This document shows, in pieces, positions 8,464 through 17,495 of a stretch of DNA of 32,061 nt. Source of the stretch: an uncultured Gammaproteobacteria bacterium (GTDB lineage Bacteria > Pseudomonadota > Gammaproteobacteria > Ga0077536); the NCBI GenBank assembly GCA_938075585.1, contig CALJHG010000030.1, positions 1 to 32,061 of the forward strand. Reading direction: 5' to 3'. The translations under genes and the position numbers were made by a program. Positions within the stretch are counted from its first letter, which is position 1. Each line of letters begins with the position of its first letter. The notes below the pieces were generated by a model that saw nothing but the letters and a program-made list of their open reading frames with translations, was not told the DNA's origin and did not search any database.

Positions 8464-9831
8464 ATGGCCGTCAGATTTAAAAAGAGATCGCGACTGATAT
8501 TGTTACCTCTTGTGTCGGTATTTATCTTTACTGTGGCTTTAAATTTTTGGGCGCACCAAAACCCCGCGAGAATCGATTTGACATCGGGCCACGTATACAC
8601 CCCAGATTCAAACGCGCTTGCTATCGTGGGAGGTTTGACTAAATCAATCAATATCACTTTTTTTTATGATGTTCGAAGCCGAGCGATGCAGGATGCACGT
8701 TACTTATTGGAATACTATGCACAACTATCACCTTATATTAATTTATCTGCACACGACCCAGTTCTGGAGCCAGCAATTGCGGAGCTGCATCAGGTGAAGT
8801 TTGCTGGTGCTGCTATTTTTGAGAGTAGTGGCCGGAGAGTCAGGCTAGAACAGCTTGACGAAGTACAATTTCTTAATGCGCTCATTCGCGTCTCTAGTGA
8901 TGCCGCAGGATTAGTCTGTTTTACTGATGGACATATAGAGAGTAACCCATTTAGTTTTCAATCTCATGACCATATCGAAAATGATGATCACGGCCATGAT
9001 CATTCGTTTGGTGGGCGACCACTTACCCTACATGAAAGGCATGGAATGGGAATGGCCAAGAATGCGTTGGAGACGATGGGATATAAGGTCGAGCAGAGGT
9101 TGCTGCTTGGAGGACCGAATGCTTTAGCGGATTGCTCTGTTGCAGTTGTCGCCTCGCCTCAAGCAGCTTTTTCTGCGAGAGAGAGCGCACAACTTGATAC
9201 ATATCTTAGAAATGGCGGACACGGACTATTTATGCTGGAACCATTTATCGAGAACGGATTGGATGAGCTGTTGGAAACTTACGGCATTGCTGTGTCGTTG
9301 ACCAGAATCGTGGATTCGAAAAATTACTACTGGACTGACCCGGGTACCCCTGCTGTGACAAACTATGAGAGGCATCGTCTGACTCGGAACTTACCACTTT
9401 CTTTTTTCCCTGGGGTGGCTGAAATCAAGCCTGCTGCCAATGGCATTCCCTCCGATGTTTCGATAGCACCGCTGATAAATACGAGCGAAGACTCCGTTAT
9501 CGCTAATCAAGATGAGCTCCAAGCTCGATCCCGAACAATTATGGTACTCGCGTCGAGAGAAATGAGTGGGGGAAGAATCATTGTTATTGGTGATGGAGAC
9601 TTTTCTACTAATTCCTTTTTCGGGGCTCTTGGTAACGGGCAATTGTTTCTCAATAGTATCAGCGAGTTATTGGATCAGAATAAGTTGGTTGATATAGTGC
9701 CGAGAAATTACGAATTAGGTACGATGCGGTTAAGTAATATTCAGCTAAAGAGTGTTTTTATCATCACGATCGTAGTGATTCCTTTTAGTTTGGTCATGAT
9801 TGGTCTGCTTGTTTGGCGCAGTCGGAGATAA
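8464..9831 (+). CDS. GldG-like ABC auxiliary protein with His-rich insert
   Basis: Auxiliary component of the ABC module: an N-terminal membrane anchor (LILLPLVSVFIFTVALNFWA), a large extracytoplasmic GldG-like domain, and a C-terminal anchor (SVFIITIVVIPFSLVMIGLLVW) followed by basic WRSRR. The early INITFFYDVRSR and VSSDAAGLVCFTDGHIESN stretches fit the DUF4350/GldG-like Rossmann-type domain. In the middle is a histidine/aspartate-rich insert, HDHIENDDHGHDHSFGG (about residues 169-185), which could bind metal ions. The ATG lies 3 nt after the permease stop, and the end is almost contiguous with the next gene. Function in cell-surface or export processes is likely, but no cargo is known. Confidence 0.82.
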   Translation: MAVRFKKRSRLILLPLVSVFIFTVALNFWAHQNPARIDLTSGHVYTPDSNALAIVGGLTKSINITFFYDVRSRAMQDARYLLEYYAQLSPYINLSAHDPVLEPAIAELHQVKFAGAAIFESSGRRVRLEQLDEVQFLNALIRVSSDAAGLVCFTDGHIESNPFSFQSHDHIENDDHGHDHSFGGRPLTLHERHGMGMAKNALETMGYKVEQRLLLGGPNALADCSVAVVASPQAAFSARESAQLDTYLRNGGHGLFMLEPFIENGLDELLETYGIAVSLTRIVDSKNYYWTDPGTPAVTNYERHRLTRNLPLSFFPGVAEIKPAANGIPSDVSIAPLINTSEDSVIANQDELQARSRTIMVLASREMSGGRIIVIGDGDFSTNSFFGALGNGQLFLNSISELLDQNKLVDIVPRNYELGTMRLSNIQLKSVFIITIVVIPFSLVMIGLLVWRSRR

Positions 9832-9833
9832 CG

Positions 9834-10370
9834 GTGGGGTATCTATGGACGCTTCTGATGTGCATTGGAGTATTTTTGGCGTTCGATTCTTTTCGATCCA
9901 AGCCGCATCTGGGTCAAGAGCATTATCATGGTATGCAGGATGCTGGACAACTTTTATTATCTCGCCCATTCGAAATTTCGATTATTTTAGAAACCAAGCA
10001 ATTTACCTTCGTACAAGAAGGCGATGATTGGAGATATGTGACCCAAGAGGCATACGGTAATAGTCTGCAAGACTTGTTTAATGATGCTTTAACATTACTT
10101 TTAGTTGCTAAGGTCGAGAGAACTTTTTCTGTGCTCAAAACTGAGTTAAGTGACTATGGCATTAACGAGGAGGCACTTACCCTAGTGGCGACTGCTGAAA
10201 ATACAGACTTAAGTATCAGACAACGGTTTAAGTTCGGTAATGTTACACCAGATCTTTTTGGACAATACGTTTACGACGAGCAGGGCGCAGTAGTTCATAT
10301 TATACCTGCGTATCAAGGTCAGAATTTGAGAGATCTAATACTCCGCGTATCAGGTATAACTAATTACTGA
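9834..10370 (+). CDS. DUF4340-like membrane-anchored protein
   Basis: Last gene of the ABC module. It has one N-terminal hydrophobic anchor (VGYLWTLLMCIGVFLAF) followed by an extracytoplasmic domain of about 150 residues. Position and pattern (short residue-level repeats such as KQFTFVQEGDDWRYVT) resemble DUF4340 proteins that commonly follow GldG-like genes; the homology is weak by eye. The track starts at TTG 9813 inside the previous gene. GTG 9834, with CGGAGA six bases upstream, gives a better start and a 178-residue protein. The function is unknown. Confidence 0.65.
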   Translation: MGYLWTLLMCIGVFLAFDSFRSKPHLGQEHYHGMQDAGQLLLSRPFEISIILETKQFTFVQEGDDWRYVTQEAYGNSLQDLFNDALTLLLVAKVERTFSVLKTELSDYGINEEALTLVATAENTDLSIRQRFKFGNVTPDLFGQYVYDEQGAVVHIIPAYQGQNLRDLILRVSGITNY

Positions 10371-10436
10371 CGTATTTTCAGTTTGTAAAACTACGTCTAA
10401 AACCATTTTAGGATGGTATGGACTTATAGCTGAGAA

Positions 10437-10464
10437 TTGACCCATAATTAGTGTTTCATAAAAT
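10437..10464 (+). promoter_or_regulatory. Sigma-70-like promoter for the PQQ dehydrogenase
   Basis: TTGACC and TAAAAT, each 5 of 6 to consensus, are separated by 16 nt, and the -10 ends 24 nt before the GTG start. Slightly upstream (10397-10411) is CTAAAACCATTTTAG, with 6-bp inverted arms; it may be an operator or chance. Confidence 0.5.
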
Positions 10465-10488
10465 AGATTTGCGATAGGGGAGATTGCG

Positions 10489-12369
10489 GTGAAGTTTGCA
10501 TCAAGACTGGTTTTAATCGTTACGTCAATATTATTGAGTTCTGGAGCTTTCTCCTCCGAAGACGGCAAGGCCGTCTATGACAAGCAATGTGCAAGCTGTC
10601 ACGATAATGCAGCTGGTCGAACACCTACAAAAAAAATGCTAAATGATCTCTCGGCGCAAGCCATCGTTACATCCCTCGAGACGGGTGTTATGCGTGTGAT
10701 AGGTCAGTGGAACATGGACGGAAGTCAAAGGGTGGCGGTCGCTGAATATTTGTCTGGGGAAAAATACGATGCCGCATGGGCTGCTGATGATAGTAATAGC
10801 TGCGCGTCGTCTGCTTTGGTGTCCAGTGATCCCTTTGAAAAACCGCACTGGAATGGCTGGGGTAATGGTGATGAGAATGCTCGTTTTCAACGTGCGGACA
10901 TGGCGGGATTAACTAAGGCAGATGTGGCTAATTTAGAGCTAGATTGGGTTTTCGCCTTTCCGGGCGAGACTAATGTCGAGAGTCAACCGACAGTGGTTGA
11001 TAATCGGATTTATATGGGCAGTAAAAGTGGCTTGTTGTATATGCTGGATGCCCGAAGCGGTTGCACATATTGGACGTTCCAAGCCGGCAGCAGTATTAAG
11101 AACTCAGTACTGATTAAGCAGGTTGGAGACGATGATAGGCTGATGGCATTTTTCGGAGATATTTCTGGTTGGATTTACTCATTAGATGCGATAACCGGCG
11201 AGTTAATTTGGAAAATTAGAGGCGACTCTCACCCCGCTGCCCGAATAGTAGGTGGAATACAGCATCATGATGGCTCCTTGTATGTGGGTATGACGTCGTT
11301 AGAGGAAGGGCTTGCTATAGACCCTAATTATTCTTGTTGCTCCTTTCGTGGAACAATTTTAAAAGTTGACGCTGCGACTGGGCGGACTATTTGGCAAACA
11401 TACACAATTGATGAGACGCCAAAAGCGCGGGGTAAAAACAAGCGCGGCAATTCTGTTATGGGTCCCTCTGGGGCAACGGTTTGGTCCGCGGTCACTTTGG
11501 ATAAGAAGTTAAACCGACTGTATGCGGCTACTAGTGATAACTACTCCCAACCCGCTACGGGTACTTCAGACTCTATCGTCGCTTTATCAATGAGTACCGG
11601 TAAGATCGAATGGGTTTATCAAGGACTTGTGGGTGATGCCTGGAACGCAGCTTGTCAGAATGGTACAGGTGAAAATTGTCCAGATGACGCAGGTCCCGAT
11701 GAGGATATGGGCTCGTCTCCAATGCTAATGACTTTGCCGTCGGGGAAAAGAATTTTGGCGGCTGGTCAGAAGACCGGTGTCTTGCATGTTATGGATCCTG
11801 ACAACAATGGAAAACTGTTGTGGCAAAAGAAGTTGGCGGAGGGTGGTATCTTAGGCGGCATCGAGTGGGGTCCCGCTAATGATGGAGAGCAGATTTATGT
11901 GGCTGCGGCAGATGCTACTTGGCGAGAGCAAAGATTTCTTTCCGCTGATACTGAACTGAACCCCGAGACAGGAGGTGGTATGTTCGCGCTTGATCCCGCA
12001 AGCGGTAAAATTAATTGGGAGGCTCCTCCCGGTAGTTGTGAGGGTCGGATTGGATCTCCAAATAAGTGCAGTCCTGCCCAAAATGCCGGAGTGACAGCAA
12101 TTCCGGGTGTCGTTTTTTCGGGAGCTTTAAGTGGAATTCTAAAGGCTTACGACACCGAAAACGGCCAAGTCGTCTGGGAGTACGATACTGTCAGAGATTT
12201 CAGTTCGGTCAATGGTGCGAAAGCTCGAGGAGGGGCATTAGATGGCCCAGGCACCGTCGTGGTGGATGGTACTGTTTTTGTGACATCCGGATACGCTAAA
12301 TTTGGCGCGCATGGAGGCAATGTATTGCTGGCGTTTAAGCCAAAAAATCAATTGACGATGAACGACTAA
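10489..12369 (+). CDS. PQQ-dependent dehydrogenase with N-terminal cytochrome c (polyvinyl-alcohol dehydrogenase-like)
   Basis: Periplasmic quinohemoprotein that oxidises an alcohol or similar substrate and hands electrons to its own heme c. A signal peptide (ASRLVLIVTSILLSSGAFS) is followed by the heme site CASCH at residues 34-38. The rest is a beta-propeller of PQQ repeats with recurring DARSGCTYWTF, DAITGELIWK, DAATGRTIWQ and DTENGQVVWEY tryptophan-docking motifs. The order (cytochrome first, propeller second) and 626 aa length match polyvinyl-alcohol dehydrogenase-type enzymes rather than methanol dehydrogenase. GTG 10489 is preceded by TAGGGGAG. It is a single-gene unit that converges with the flavodoxin-fold gene 7 bp away. 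No PQQ biosynthesis gene is in the window. The true substrate could be any secondary alcohol. Confidence 0.87.
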   Translation: MKFASRLVLIVTSILLSSGAFSSEDGKAVYDKQCASCHDNAAGRTPTKKMLNDLSAQAIVTSLETGVMRVIGQWNMDGSQRVAVAEYLSGEKYDAAWAADDSNSCASSALVSSDPFEKPHWNGWGNGDENARFQRADMAGLTKADVANLELDWVFAFPGETNVESQPTVVDNRIYMGSKSGLLYMLDARSGCTYWTFQAGSSIKNSVLIKQVGDDDRLMAFFGDISGWIYSLDAITGELIWKIRGDSHPAARIVGGIQHHDGSLYVGMTSLEEGLAIDPNYSCCSFRGTILKVDAATGRTIWQTYTIDETPKARGKNKRGNSVMGPSGATVWSAVTLDKKLNRLYAATSDNYSQPATGTSDSIVALSMSTGKIEWVYQGLVGDAWNAACQNGTGENCPDDAGPDEDMGSSPMLMTLPSGKRILAAGQKTGVLHVMDPDNNGKLLWQKKLAEGGILGGIEWGPANDGEQIYVAAADATWREQRFLSADTELNPETGGGMFALDPASGKINWEAPPGSCEGRIGSPNKCSPAQNAGVTAIPGVVFSGALSGILKAYDTENGQVVWEYDTVRDFSSVNGAKARGGALDGPGTVVVDGTVFVTSGYAKFGAHGGNVLLAFKPKNQLTMND

Positions 12370-12376
12370 ATTAGTG

Positions 12377-13033
12377 TTAGAACAGCTCCGCTAAGCCCAA
12401 TGGTCTTTGTTCTGCGTCGCCCTCGAAAGGAGCTTCATCTTCAAATGGCATACTGGATTGGCCACAAACGAACTGACTAGTAATGCACGCGATGTGAATA
12501 CCGTGAAGGCGAGCTGTTTCTCGATCACTTTGGGGCGGAGCTATTTCAGATGACTCATCAATGTTAGCCTGCGCCATCACGCCGACATAGCCGCCAATAC
12601 GGTTCAAGTCGTTTTCACTGCCTTCAGAGGAGTAGTGGCCACCCAATATGGGTTGTGGAACCCAAATCATTGCCATCTGACTTGCAAAAATAAACATTTG
12701 ATTTAGACAATTAAGTTTGTCTCCAGAGCGTCCTGCCGAGACGGTGAAACCAGAAGCGATTTTATTTTTCCACATCCTTTTTAACCAGACTTCTCCTGCC
12801 AGTTTTTCTACGAATAGTTTGAACTTGCCAGAGACGCTTCCAATGTAGGTGGGAGAACCAAAAACTATTGCTTGTGAGCCATGCAGCAGTGACCAATTTT
12901 CCTCAACTTTATCAACGTGTACTAGGTGCCCAGAAGCATTCTTTATAGAATTAATACCAGATGCTATTGAGTTAGCGAGAACCTCAGTTTGGCCCTTAAA
13001 ATTGCTGTCATATACGATACTTATGTTAACCAC
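12377..13033 (-). CDS. Flavodoxin-fold NAD(P)H-dependent oxidoreductase
   Basis: FMN-binding flavodoxin-like protein (WrbA/NADPH-dependent FMN reductase relatives). The first strand and phosphate loop are ISIVYDSNFKGQTEVLANSI, the middle FMN loop is GSPTYIGSVSGKFKLFVEKL, and the third is GFTVSAGRSGDKLN. The track begins at ATG 13108, but GTG 13033 has a clear AGGAAAG box 5 nt before it and begins directly with the first beta strand, so it is preferred (218 aa). The C-terminal 50 residues (SQFVCGQSSMPFEDE onward) are acidic and not recognised. It is divergent from the LysR gene, a layout typical of a regulator and its target. The substrate may be a quinone or flavin. Confidence 0.82.
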   Translation of the reverse strand: MVNISIVYDSNFKGQTEVLANSIASGINSIKNASGHLVHVDKVEENWSLLHGSQAIVFGSPTYIGSVSGKFKLFVEKLAGEVWLKRMWKNKIASGFTVSAGRSGDKLNCLNQMFIFASQMAMIWVPQPILGGHYSSEGSENDLNRIGGYVGVMAQANIDESSEIAPPQSDRETARLHGIHIACITSQFVCGQSSMPFEDEAPFEGDAEQRPLGLAELF

Positions 13034-13167
13034 TTCTTTCCTGCTACGAATATTTTTCAAGGGCCTAGTATCAGTGGTTTCTAGTATGGGGTCTACTGTT
13101 CTGGGCAATATAGCTGACTAGACGATGTGCGACTTATACTGACAAGTCCGTTTAACGCATATATATG

Positions 13168-13196
13168 TTGACTATTTGTCCTTAAGTAGCAATTAT
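13168..13196 (+). promoter_or_regulatory. Possible promoter of the LysR gene
   Basis: TTGACT and AATTAT with a 17-nt spacer lie 35 nt upstream of ATG 13231. The -10 is weak (4 of 6). The flavodoxin/LysR intergenic region should also hold the regulator's own binding site, but no clear T-N11-A dyad stands out. Confidence 0.28.
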
Positions 13197-13230
13197 TGGA
13201 TTTAGTGGCATTTTTTTGTATAGAGGGATT

Positions 13231-14127
13231 ATGGACAGATGGACCGAGATACGTACCGCTTACCAGGTCGCCAAATTTGGCACGGTAAGTGCTGCAGCTG
13301 ATAGCTTGGGGATCCACCGAGCTACAGTGATTCGGCATATTGATGCCTTAGAGGCTGAGCTTGGTGGTAAGGTTTTTCATCGTCACGCGCGCGGATATAC
13401 CGTCACAGAAGTTGGTGAAGACTTGATGCGAGTGGCGCAGCGAACGGAAGAGCATTTCGAAGGCTTAGCTGGACGAACTAAGGGCAGGGCTGGGGAAATA
13501 ACCGGGGAGCTAATACTCACCTCACCCAAGGGAATTAGTCCCCTGTTGCTGCCGGTCATACGCTCTTTTCAGCATCTGAATCCTCAAACGAGGGTTAATT
13601 ATCGTACCAGCCCTGAACTCTTCAGGTTGGAATATGGCGAGGCCCATGTAGCAGTAAGAGCTGGACGTAAGCCCACTGATCTGGATAACGTCGTATTACC
13701 CTTTTTATCCATTCGAAGAGCATTGTATGCGCACAAGAATTACTTGCAGTCATTCGACATGAAGATACCTAAAAATAAAAGCGAATATGCGAAACATACT
13801 CTCGTGACGACTGATGGAAATACTTTTGTGCACGATCTTTTCAAGAGTTGGATTTCTGACAATATTCCGGACGAGACTAGACGTTTTGTCAGCACGAGTT
13901 ATCTGATTGGCGAGGAGGCTGTGTACAATGGAATTGGAATAGGATTTTGTCCTACTTTTGTCGCCGCAGAGAAACCTGACCTAGTAATGATCGCTCCTCC
14001 GCGCGAAGAGTGGGATGTGAAGCTTTGGATCTTGTCTCACGGGGATATATTTCGAACTGCAAAAGTTCAAAGCTTTTTAAAGCTTCTCAGGGATGATAAT
14101 TATCTTTCGAGCTTTTCGTTCTCCTAG
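13231..14127 (+). CDS. LysR-family transcriptional regulator
   Basis: N-terminal winged helix-turn-helix of LysR type: IRTAYQVAKFGTVSAAADSLGIHRATVIRHIDALEAELGGKVFHRHARGYTVTEVG spans roughly residues 7-62, followed by a linker helix and a substrate-binding domain beginning at GELILTSPKGISPLLLPVI. The track starts at TTG 13216; ATG 13231 is preferred, although GAGGG lies only 3 nt upstream. The effector-domain part is standard in length (298 aa in total). It is divergent from the flavodoxin-fold gene and lies 0.5 kb upstream of the dimethylformamidase genes on the same strand, so either or both could be its targets. The inducer is unknown. Confidence 0.9.
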   Translation: MDRWTEIRTAYQVAKFGTVSAAADSLGIHRATVIRHIDALEAELGGKVFHRHARGYTVTEVGEDLMRVAQRTEEHFEGLAGRTKGRAGEITGELILTSPKGISPLLLPVIRSFQHLNPQTRVNYRTSPELFRLEYGEAHVAVRAGRKPTDLDNVVLPFLSIRRALYAHKNYLQSFDMKIPKNKSEYAKHTLVTTDGNTFVHDLFKSWISDNIPDETRRFVSTSYLIGEEAVYNGIGIGFCPTFVAAEKPDLVMIAPPREEWDVKLWILSHGDIFRTAKVQSFLKLLRDDNYLSSFSFS

Positions 14128-14147
14128 CAATTTAAAGAGAGCTTCTG

Positions 14148-14469
14148 ATGAGCCTGATCGAATTGGCAATTCGGTTTTTCTTAATCGCAATCGTTGTGGA
14201 GATTTGTTACGGATTACTAGTGAAATGTCACACTTATAACTTTAGCGATAGCATAAGTAGTCTGCAACTAGGTATGATCAGCAGACTTGTTGGATTGCTT
14301 CACTATGCTTTGCTGGTCCTCTAATTACTCAATTAGTCTCTGTTTTCGATATTACTCCATACCTTTGTCTATAAGAGGATCTTTCTTCTCTATAGTGGTT
14401 TTTCTCATCTCTTACAGTTTGCAAATTACGGCGCTGCAAAAAGCTAAATTTGTGTACCCTTCGGAGTGA
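14148..14469 (+). pseudogene. Decayed sterol desaturase family gene
   Basis: ATG 14148 opens a 58-residue reading frame to TAA 14322: a hydrophobic helix (LAIRFFLIAIVVEICYGLL) and then HTYNFSDSISSLQLGMISR, which resembles the N-terminal part of sterol desaturase family proteins (their xxTYxxNDxxxSLxxG segment). After the stop, another frame (track ORF 14287-14469) continues with hydrophobic residues at the expected place (FFSIVVFLISYSLQITAL), but the histidine-box region is lost. This suggests a frameshift and truncation remnant. The identification is by eye from a short segment; a genuine small membrane protein is the alternative. Nothing else coding was found between 14128 and 14655 (528 bp). 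Confidence 0.5.
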
Positions 14470-14533
14470 GGTTAATTACCACACACAAAGAAATTGACAA
14501 AATCTATTTCATACAGGCAGACTAGTTTGAGTG

Positions 14534-14559
14534 ATTCCTCTACTGGTGCGTAGAGAAAT
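14534..14559. promoter_or_regulatory. Dyad symmetry upstream of the dimethylformamidase genes
   Basis: ATTCCTCTAC and GTAGAGAAAT are inverted copies (9 of 10 bases) around a 6-nt spacer, 96 nt before the start of the small subunit. A consensus -35 (TTGACA, 14494-14499) lies upstream but lacks a good -10 at 16-18 nt, so an activator-dependent promoter is possible. The dyad could be an operator or an RNA hairpin. Confidence 0.35.
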
Positions 14560-14655
14560 AGGGAGCGTTTCGTTTTTATTTTATCATAAGTCCGTGCTTA
14601 TACATTGCTCCTGGCCAAATTTTTAACTTGTTTAAATTTGAGAAGGGTGACAATT

Positions 14656-15066
14656 ATGGGGCGTAAAACGGGTGTCCAAGAAAACAGAAGTCATGTGCAA
14701 TCTGATGACTTTATTACTCGAACTCATGTTCTTCCTCTGCTAGTTGACAAAAATAAGCGAGAACAACTTATCGAAGAGCATCGTAAAAATCCAATAGGTT
14801 TGCCAGGGAAGAGAGGGCGAGCAGCAGTTCGCCATAGTGCAGATCTGGCGCGCGTGTTAGATAAATTCCGACGCCAAGGGATGGATGGTAAGTACGTGAG
14901 AGTATGCGTAACTCCGCACACTGGCTATAAGATTGGGATCACTTCGGGAGTACGAGGGGTGCCAGTTAAAATATTAAGCAAGATCTATCCGTCAGAAGAT
15001 GCGTGTGAGCATGCTATTTTCAAGAAGCGCGTAACTGACTTACTTAAGAAATATAAGTGCTTGTAA
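14656..15066 (+). CDS. dmfA1: N,N-dimethylformamidase small (alpha) subunit-like
   Basis: A small basic protein of 136 aa matching the usual size (about 132) of the DMFase small subunit. The central and C-terminal pattern is the family's: LIEEHRKNPIGLPGK, a helix ADLARVLDKFRRQGMDGKYV, then strands GYKIGITSG and the closing SEDACEHAIFKKRVTDL. The subunit packs against the large subunit in the alpha/beta enzyme. The track start TTG 14605 is replaced by ATG 14656, which follows AGAAGGGTGA at proper spacing. It lies 67 nt upstream of the large-subunit gene, as in known dmfA1A2 operons. Recognition rests on recalled family features plus the unmistakable neighbour; the N-terminal 25 residues are not conserved by eye. 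Confidence 0.8.
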   Translation: MGRKTGVQENRSHVQSDDFITRTHVLPLLVDKNKREQLIEEHRKNPIGLPGKRGRAAVRHSADLARVLDKFRRQGMDGKYVRVCVTPHTGYKIGITSGVRGVPVKILSKIYPSEDACEHAIFKKRVTDLLKKYKCL

Positions 15067-15133
15067 AAAGTTCAATACATGCGAACTAAGTCAAACAATT
15101 TTATCTAAAGCATTTTCAAAGAGGGGAGCTTTA

Positions 15134-17491
15134 ATGTTAAGAATTACAGGTTATAGCGATAAGTACTCGGTCTGTCCCGGCGATCGGCTTAAGTTTTACG
15201 TGAATTCCGAAAAAAAAGAAAGTTATGATGTTGATATTGTAAGACTAATTCATGGAGATACAAATCCTGATGGTCCTGGATTTAAAGAGAAGGTAATTAA
15301 AGCGCCGTGTAACAAAAGCTATGAGGGGAAAAGCCAAAAAATTCATGGTGGTTCTTACGTCTGCGTTCAGCCAGATCATCGAATGGATACCTCAAGTTTT
15401 ACTCTGCAGGCTTTCATTTTTCCGACTACTCCCGATAAAGGGGTTCAGGGTCTGATTACCAAATGGATTGAGCCACAGCAAAGTGGGTTTGGAATGTTCA
15501 TAGATGAAAACGGATGCTTGGCATGTTGGGTAGGAAATGGGAAAGGACAGGTTGCCAAGATCTCTAGCAAAAAGCCACTGATGCGTAAGGTTTGGTATTT
15601 GGCTGCGGTCTCTTATGACGCGAAAACGCGGCGCATAAAGATCATACAAGAGCCTGTGGTCACACCTACTAATGGTGGTCTTGGTCTTTCGATGTTACAT
15701 CCGTCATCACACACGACTGGATCAGTCTCTCAGGTAGTCAAAGTCAAACCGGAACTTAATACTTCACCTTTGTTGATCGCAGCAGCTACTAAACGAATTA
15801 ACTCAGGCCGGTGCGTAAAAGGTGATCATTATAAAGAGGCACTTGAGGAGTTTCCGTTACCAGAGCAAGACTGTGTTTATAACGGTAAGATCGATAGGCC
15901 CCGCTTCTCTAACAAGGCGTTGGACAAACATGAGATCCATACCTTGGCAAGAGGGTTTGAAACGTCTCCCGCAGATCTGCGCGCATCAGTGGTAGCGGCG
16001 TGGGATTTTCATGCGAATATTTCTGATAATATTGCGTCATGTCAAGTTATTGACGTATCTCCTAACAAGCTGAATGGTTTTATCATTAATTTGCCGGTTC
16101 GAGGCATGACGGGCTATAACTGGACCAGTGATGATATTGTGTATCATCATGTGCCGCACGAATACGGGGCTATTCATTTTCATGATGACGATATTGATGA
16201 TGCACGGTGGGAAGAAAGCTTCAGCTATGAAATCCCGAAAAATTTAAAAAGCGGCATCTATGGTGCGCGTTTGCGTATAGGGGGCAAAGAATCGCCAGAG
16301 ACGGAAGATTATGTGCCATTTTTCGTGAGACCTCCGCTCGGTAAAGCGACTGCAAAGGTCTGTTTTATTGTGCCGACTAATTCGTATTTGGCATATTCTA
16401 ACGACAACTTGGCTACCAACTCGGTAGTAGCTGAATTATTGGCTGGTCGTGTCCCTATTATGCAGGCGTCTGACTTATACCTGAATGAACACCGTGAGTA
16501 TGGACTGTCAACGTACTCATGTCACTCTGATGGCAGTGGCGTTTGTTACTCGACACGCCTTCGTCCAATTCTCAATATGAGGCCAAAATATCGTCACTGG
16601 CTTTCACCGTCATTATGGCAGCTTAATGCTGATCTTCACCTGACGGACTGGTTAGAAGAAAAGGGCATTGAGTATGACATTCACACAGATGAAGATTTAG
16701 ACCGCGAAGGAGTTGATTTGTTAAATCGATACCAAGTGGTGTTAACTGGCAGTCATCCTGAGTACTCTTCTGAAAATATGCTAGTAGCCTATGAGTCTTA
16801 CCAGCAGGCTGGTGGACGATGGATGTATATGGGGGCCAACGGATTCTATTGGGTCAGTCAGTACCATCCAAATAATTCAAATATTATTGAAGTCCGAAAA
16901 GGGGAGGCTGGGACTCGTGCGTGGACCGCTAATCCCGGCGAGTACAATAATGCTTTTGACGGTAAGTACGGTGGCATGTGGCGGGCTCGAGGACGCATGC
17001 CGACAAAAGTATGTGGTTTGACATTTACGGCCTACGGTTTCGATGTTTCTACTTTTTATAGAAGGGAGCCGGATTCGAATCGTAAAGAGTGTGCTTGGAT
17101 CTTTAAAGGTATCAAGGATAATGAGATTATTGGTGATTTTGGACTAGTTGGCGGAGGTGCTGCTGGTCTCGAGATCGATCGATATGATTTGGAGTTCGGT
17201 ACACCGCATGAAGCATTTTTACTCGCACGTTCAGAAGGTCATACCGATCTTATGATGCAAGTGAACGAAGAAATACATTTTACAGTCCGCGGGTATTATG
17301 GAGGCGGCGACGAGAATCCGATGGTACGGGCTGATATGATTTATTACAAAACGCCAAATGATGGGGCATTATTTGCTCCTGGTTCGTTAGCTTGGTGTGG
17401 CAGTTTGTCTCATGATAACTACAATAATAATGTTTCAAAACTGACTGAAAATGTGTTGCGAGGGTTTTTAAAGCCCGGTGCTTTACCTTAG
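15134..17491 (+). CDS. dmfA2: N,N-dimethylformamidase large (beta) subunit-like
   Basis: Catalytic subunit hydrolysing N,N-dimethylformamide or a related small amide to formate and the amine. It has 785 aa against about 762 in characterised enzymes. An N-terminal Ig-like strand region is followed by a LamG-like jelly roll (SSFTLQAFIFPTTPDKGVQG to about residue 290), another Ig-like piece (SYEIPKNLKSGIYGARLRIGG), and a C-terminal Rossmann-type catalytic domain from KVCFIVPTNSYLAYSND. Known enzymes use mononuclear iron held by two Tyr and one Glu; Tyr421 (YLAYSN), Tyr461 (LSTYS) and Glu543 (GSHPEYSS) lie at matching offsets (about +22 from my recalled Paracoccus numbering). ATG 15134 has AGAGGGGAG upstream. 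Substrate range is not shown; related enzymes act on several small amides. Confidence 0.88.
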   Translation: MLRITGYSDKYSVCPGDRLKFYVNSEKKESYDVDIVRLIHGDTNPDGPGFKEKVIKAPCNKSYEGKSQKIHGGSYVCVQPDHRMDTSSFTLQAFIFPTTPDKGVQGLITKWIEPQQSGFGMFIDENGCLACWVGNGKGQVAKISSKKPLMRKVWYLAAVSYDAKTRRIKIIQEPVVTPTNGGLGLSMLHPSSHTTGSVSQVVKVKPELNTSPLLIAAATKRINSGRCVKGDHYKEALEEFPLPEQDCVYNGKIDRPRFSNKALDKHEIHTLARGFETSPADLRASVVAAWDFHANISDNIASCQVIDVSPNKLNGFIINLPVRGMTGYNWTSDDIVYHHVPHEYGAIHFHDDDIDDARWEESFSYEIPKNLKSGIYGARLRIGGKESPETEDYVPFFVRPPLGKATAKVCFIVPTNSYLAYSNDNLATNSVVAELLAGRVPIMQASDLYLNEHREYGLSTYSCHSDGSGVCYSTRLRPILNMRPKYRHWLSPSLWQLNADLHLTDWLEEKGIEYDIHTDEDLDREGVDLLNRYQVVLTGSHPEYSSENMLVAYESYQQAGGRWMYMGANGFYWVSQYHPNNSNIIEVRKGEAGTRAWTANPGEYNNAFDGKYGGMWRARGRMPTKVCGLTFTAYGFDVSTFYRREPDSNRKECAWIFKGIKDNEIIGDFGLVGGGAAGLEIDRYDLEFGTPHEAFLLARSEGHTDLMMQVNEEIHFTVRGYYGGGDENPMVRADMIYYKTPNDGALFAPGSLAWCGSLSHDNYNNNVSKLTENVLRGFLKPGALP

Positions 17492-17495
17492 ACCT

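Noticed and set aside
14287-14469. 60-aa ORF as an independent gene
   Set aside because: Out-of-frame continuation of the sterol desaturase remnant; no good ribosome binding site.
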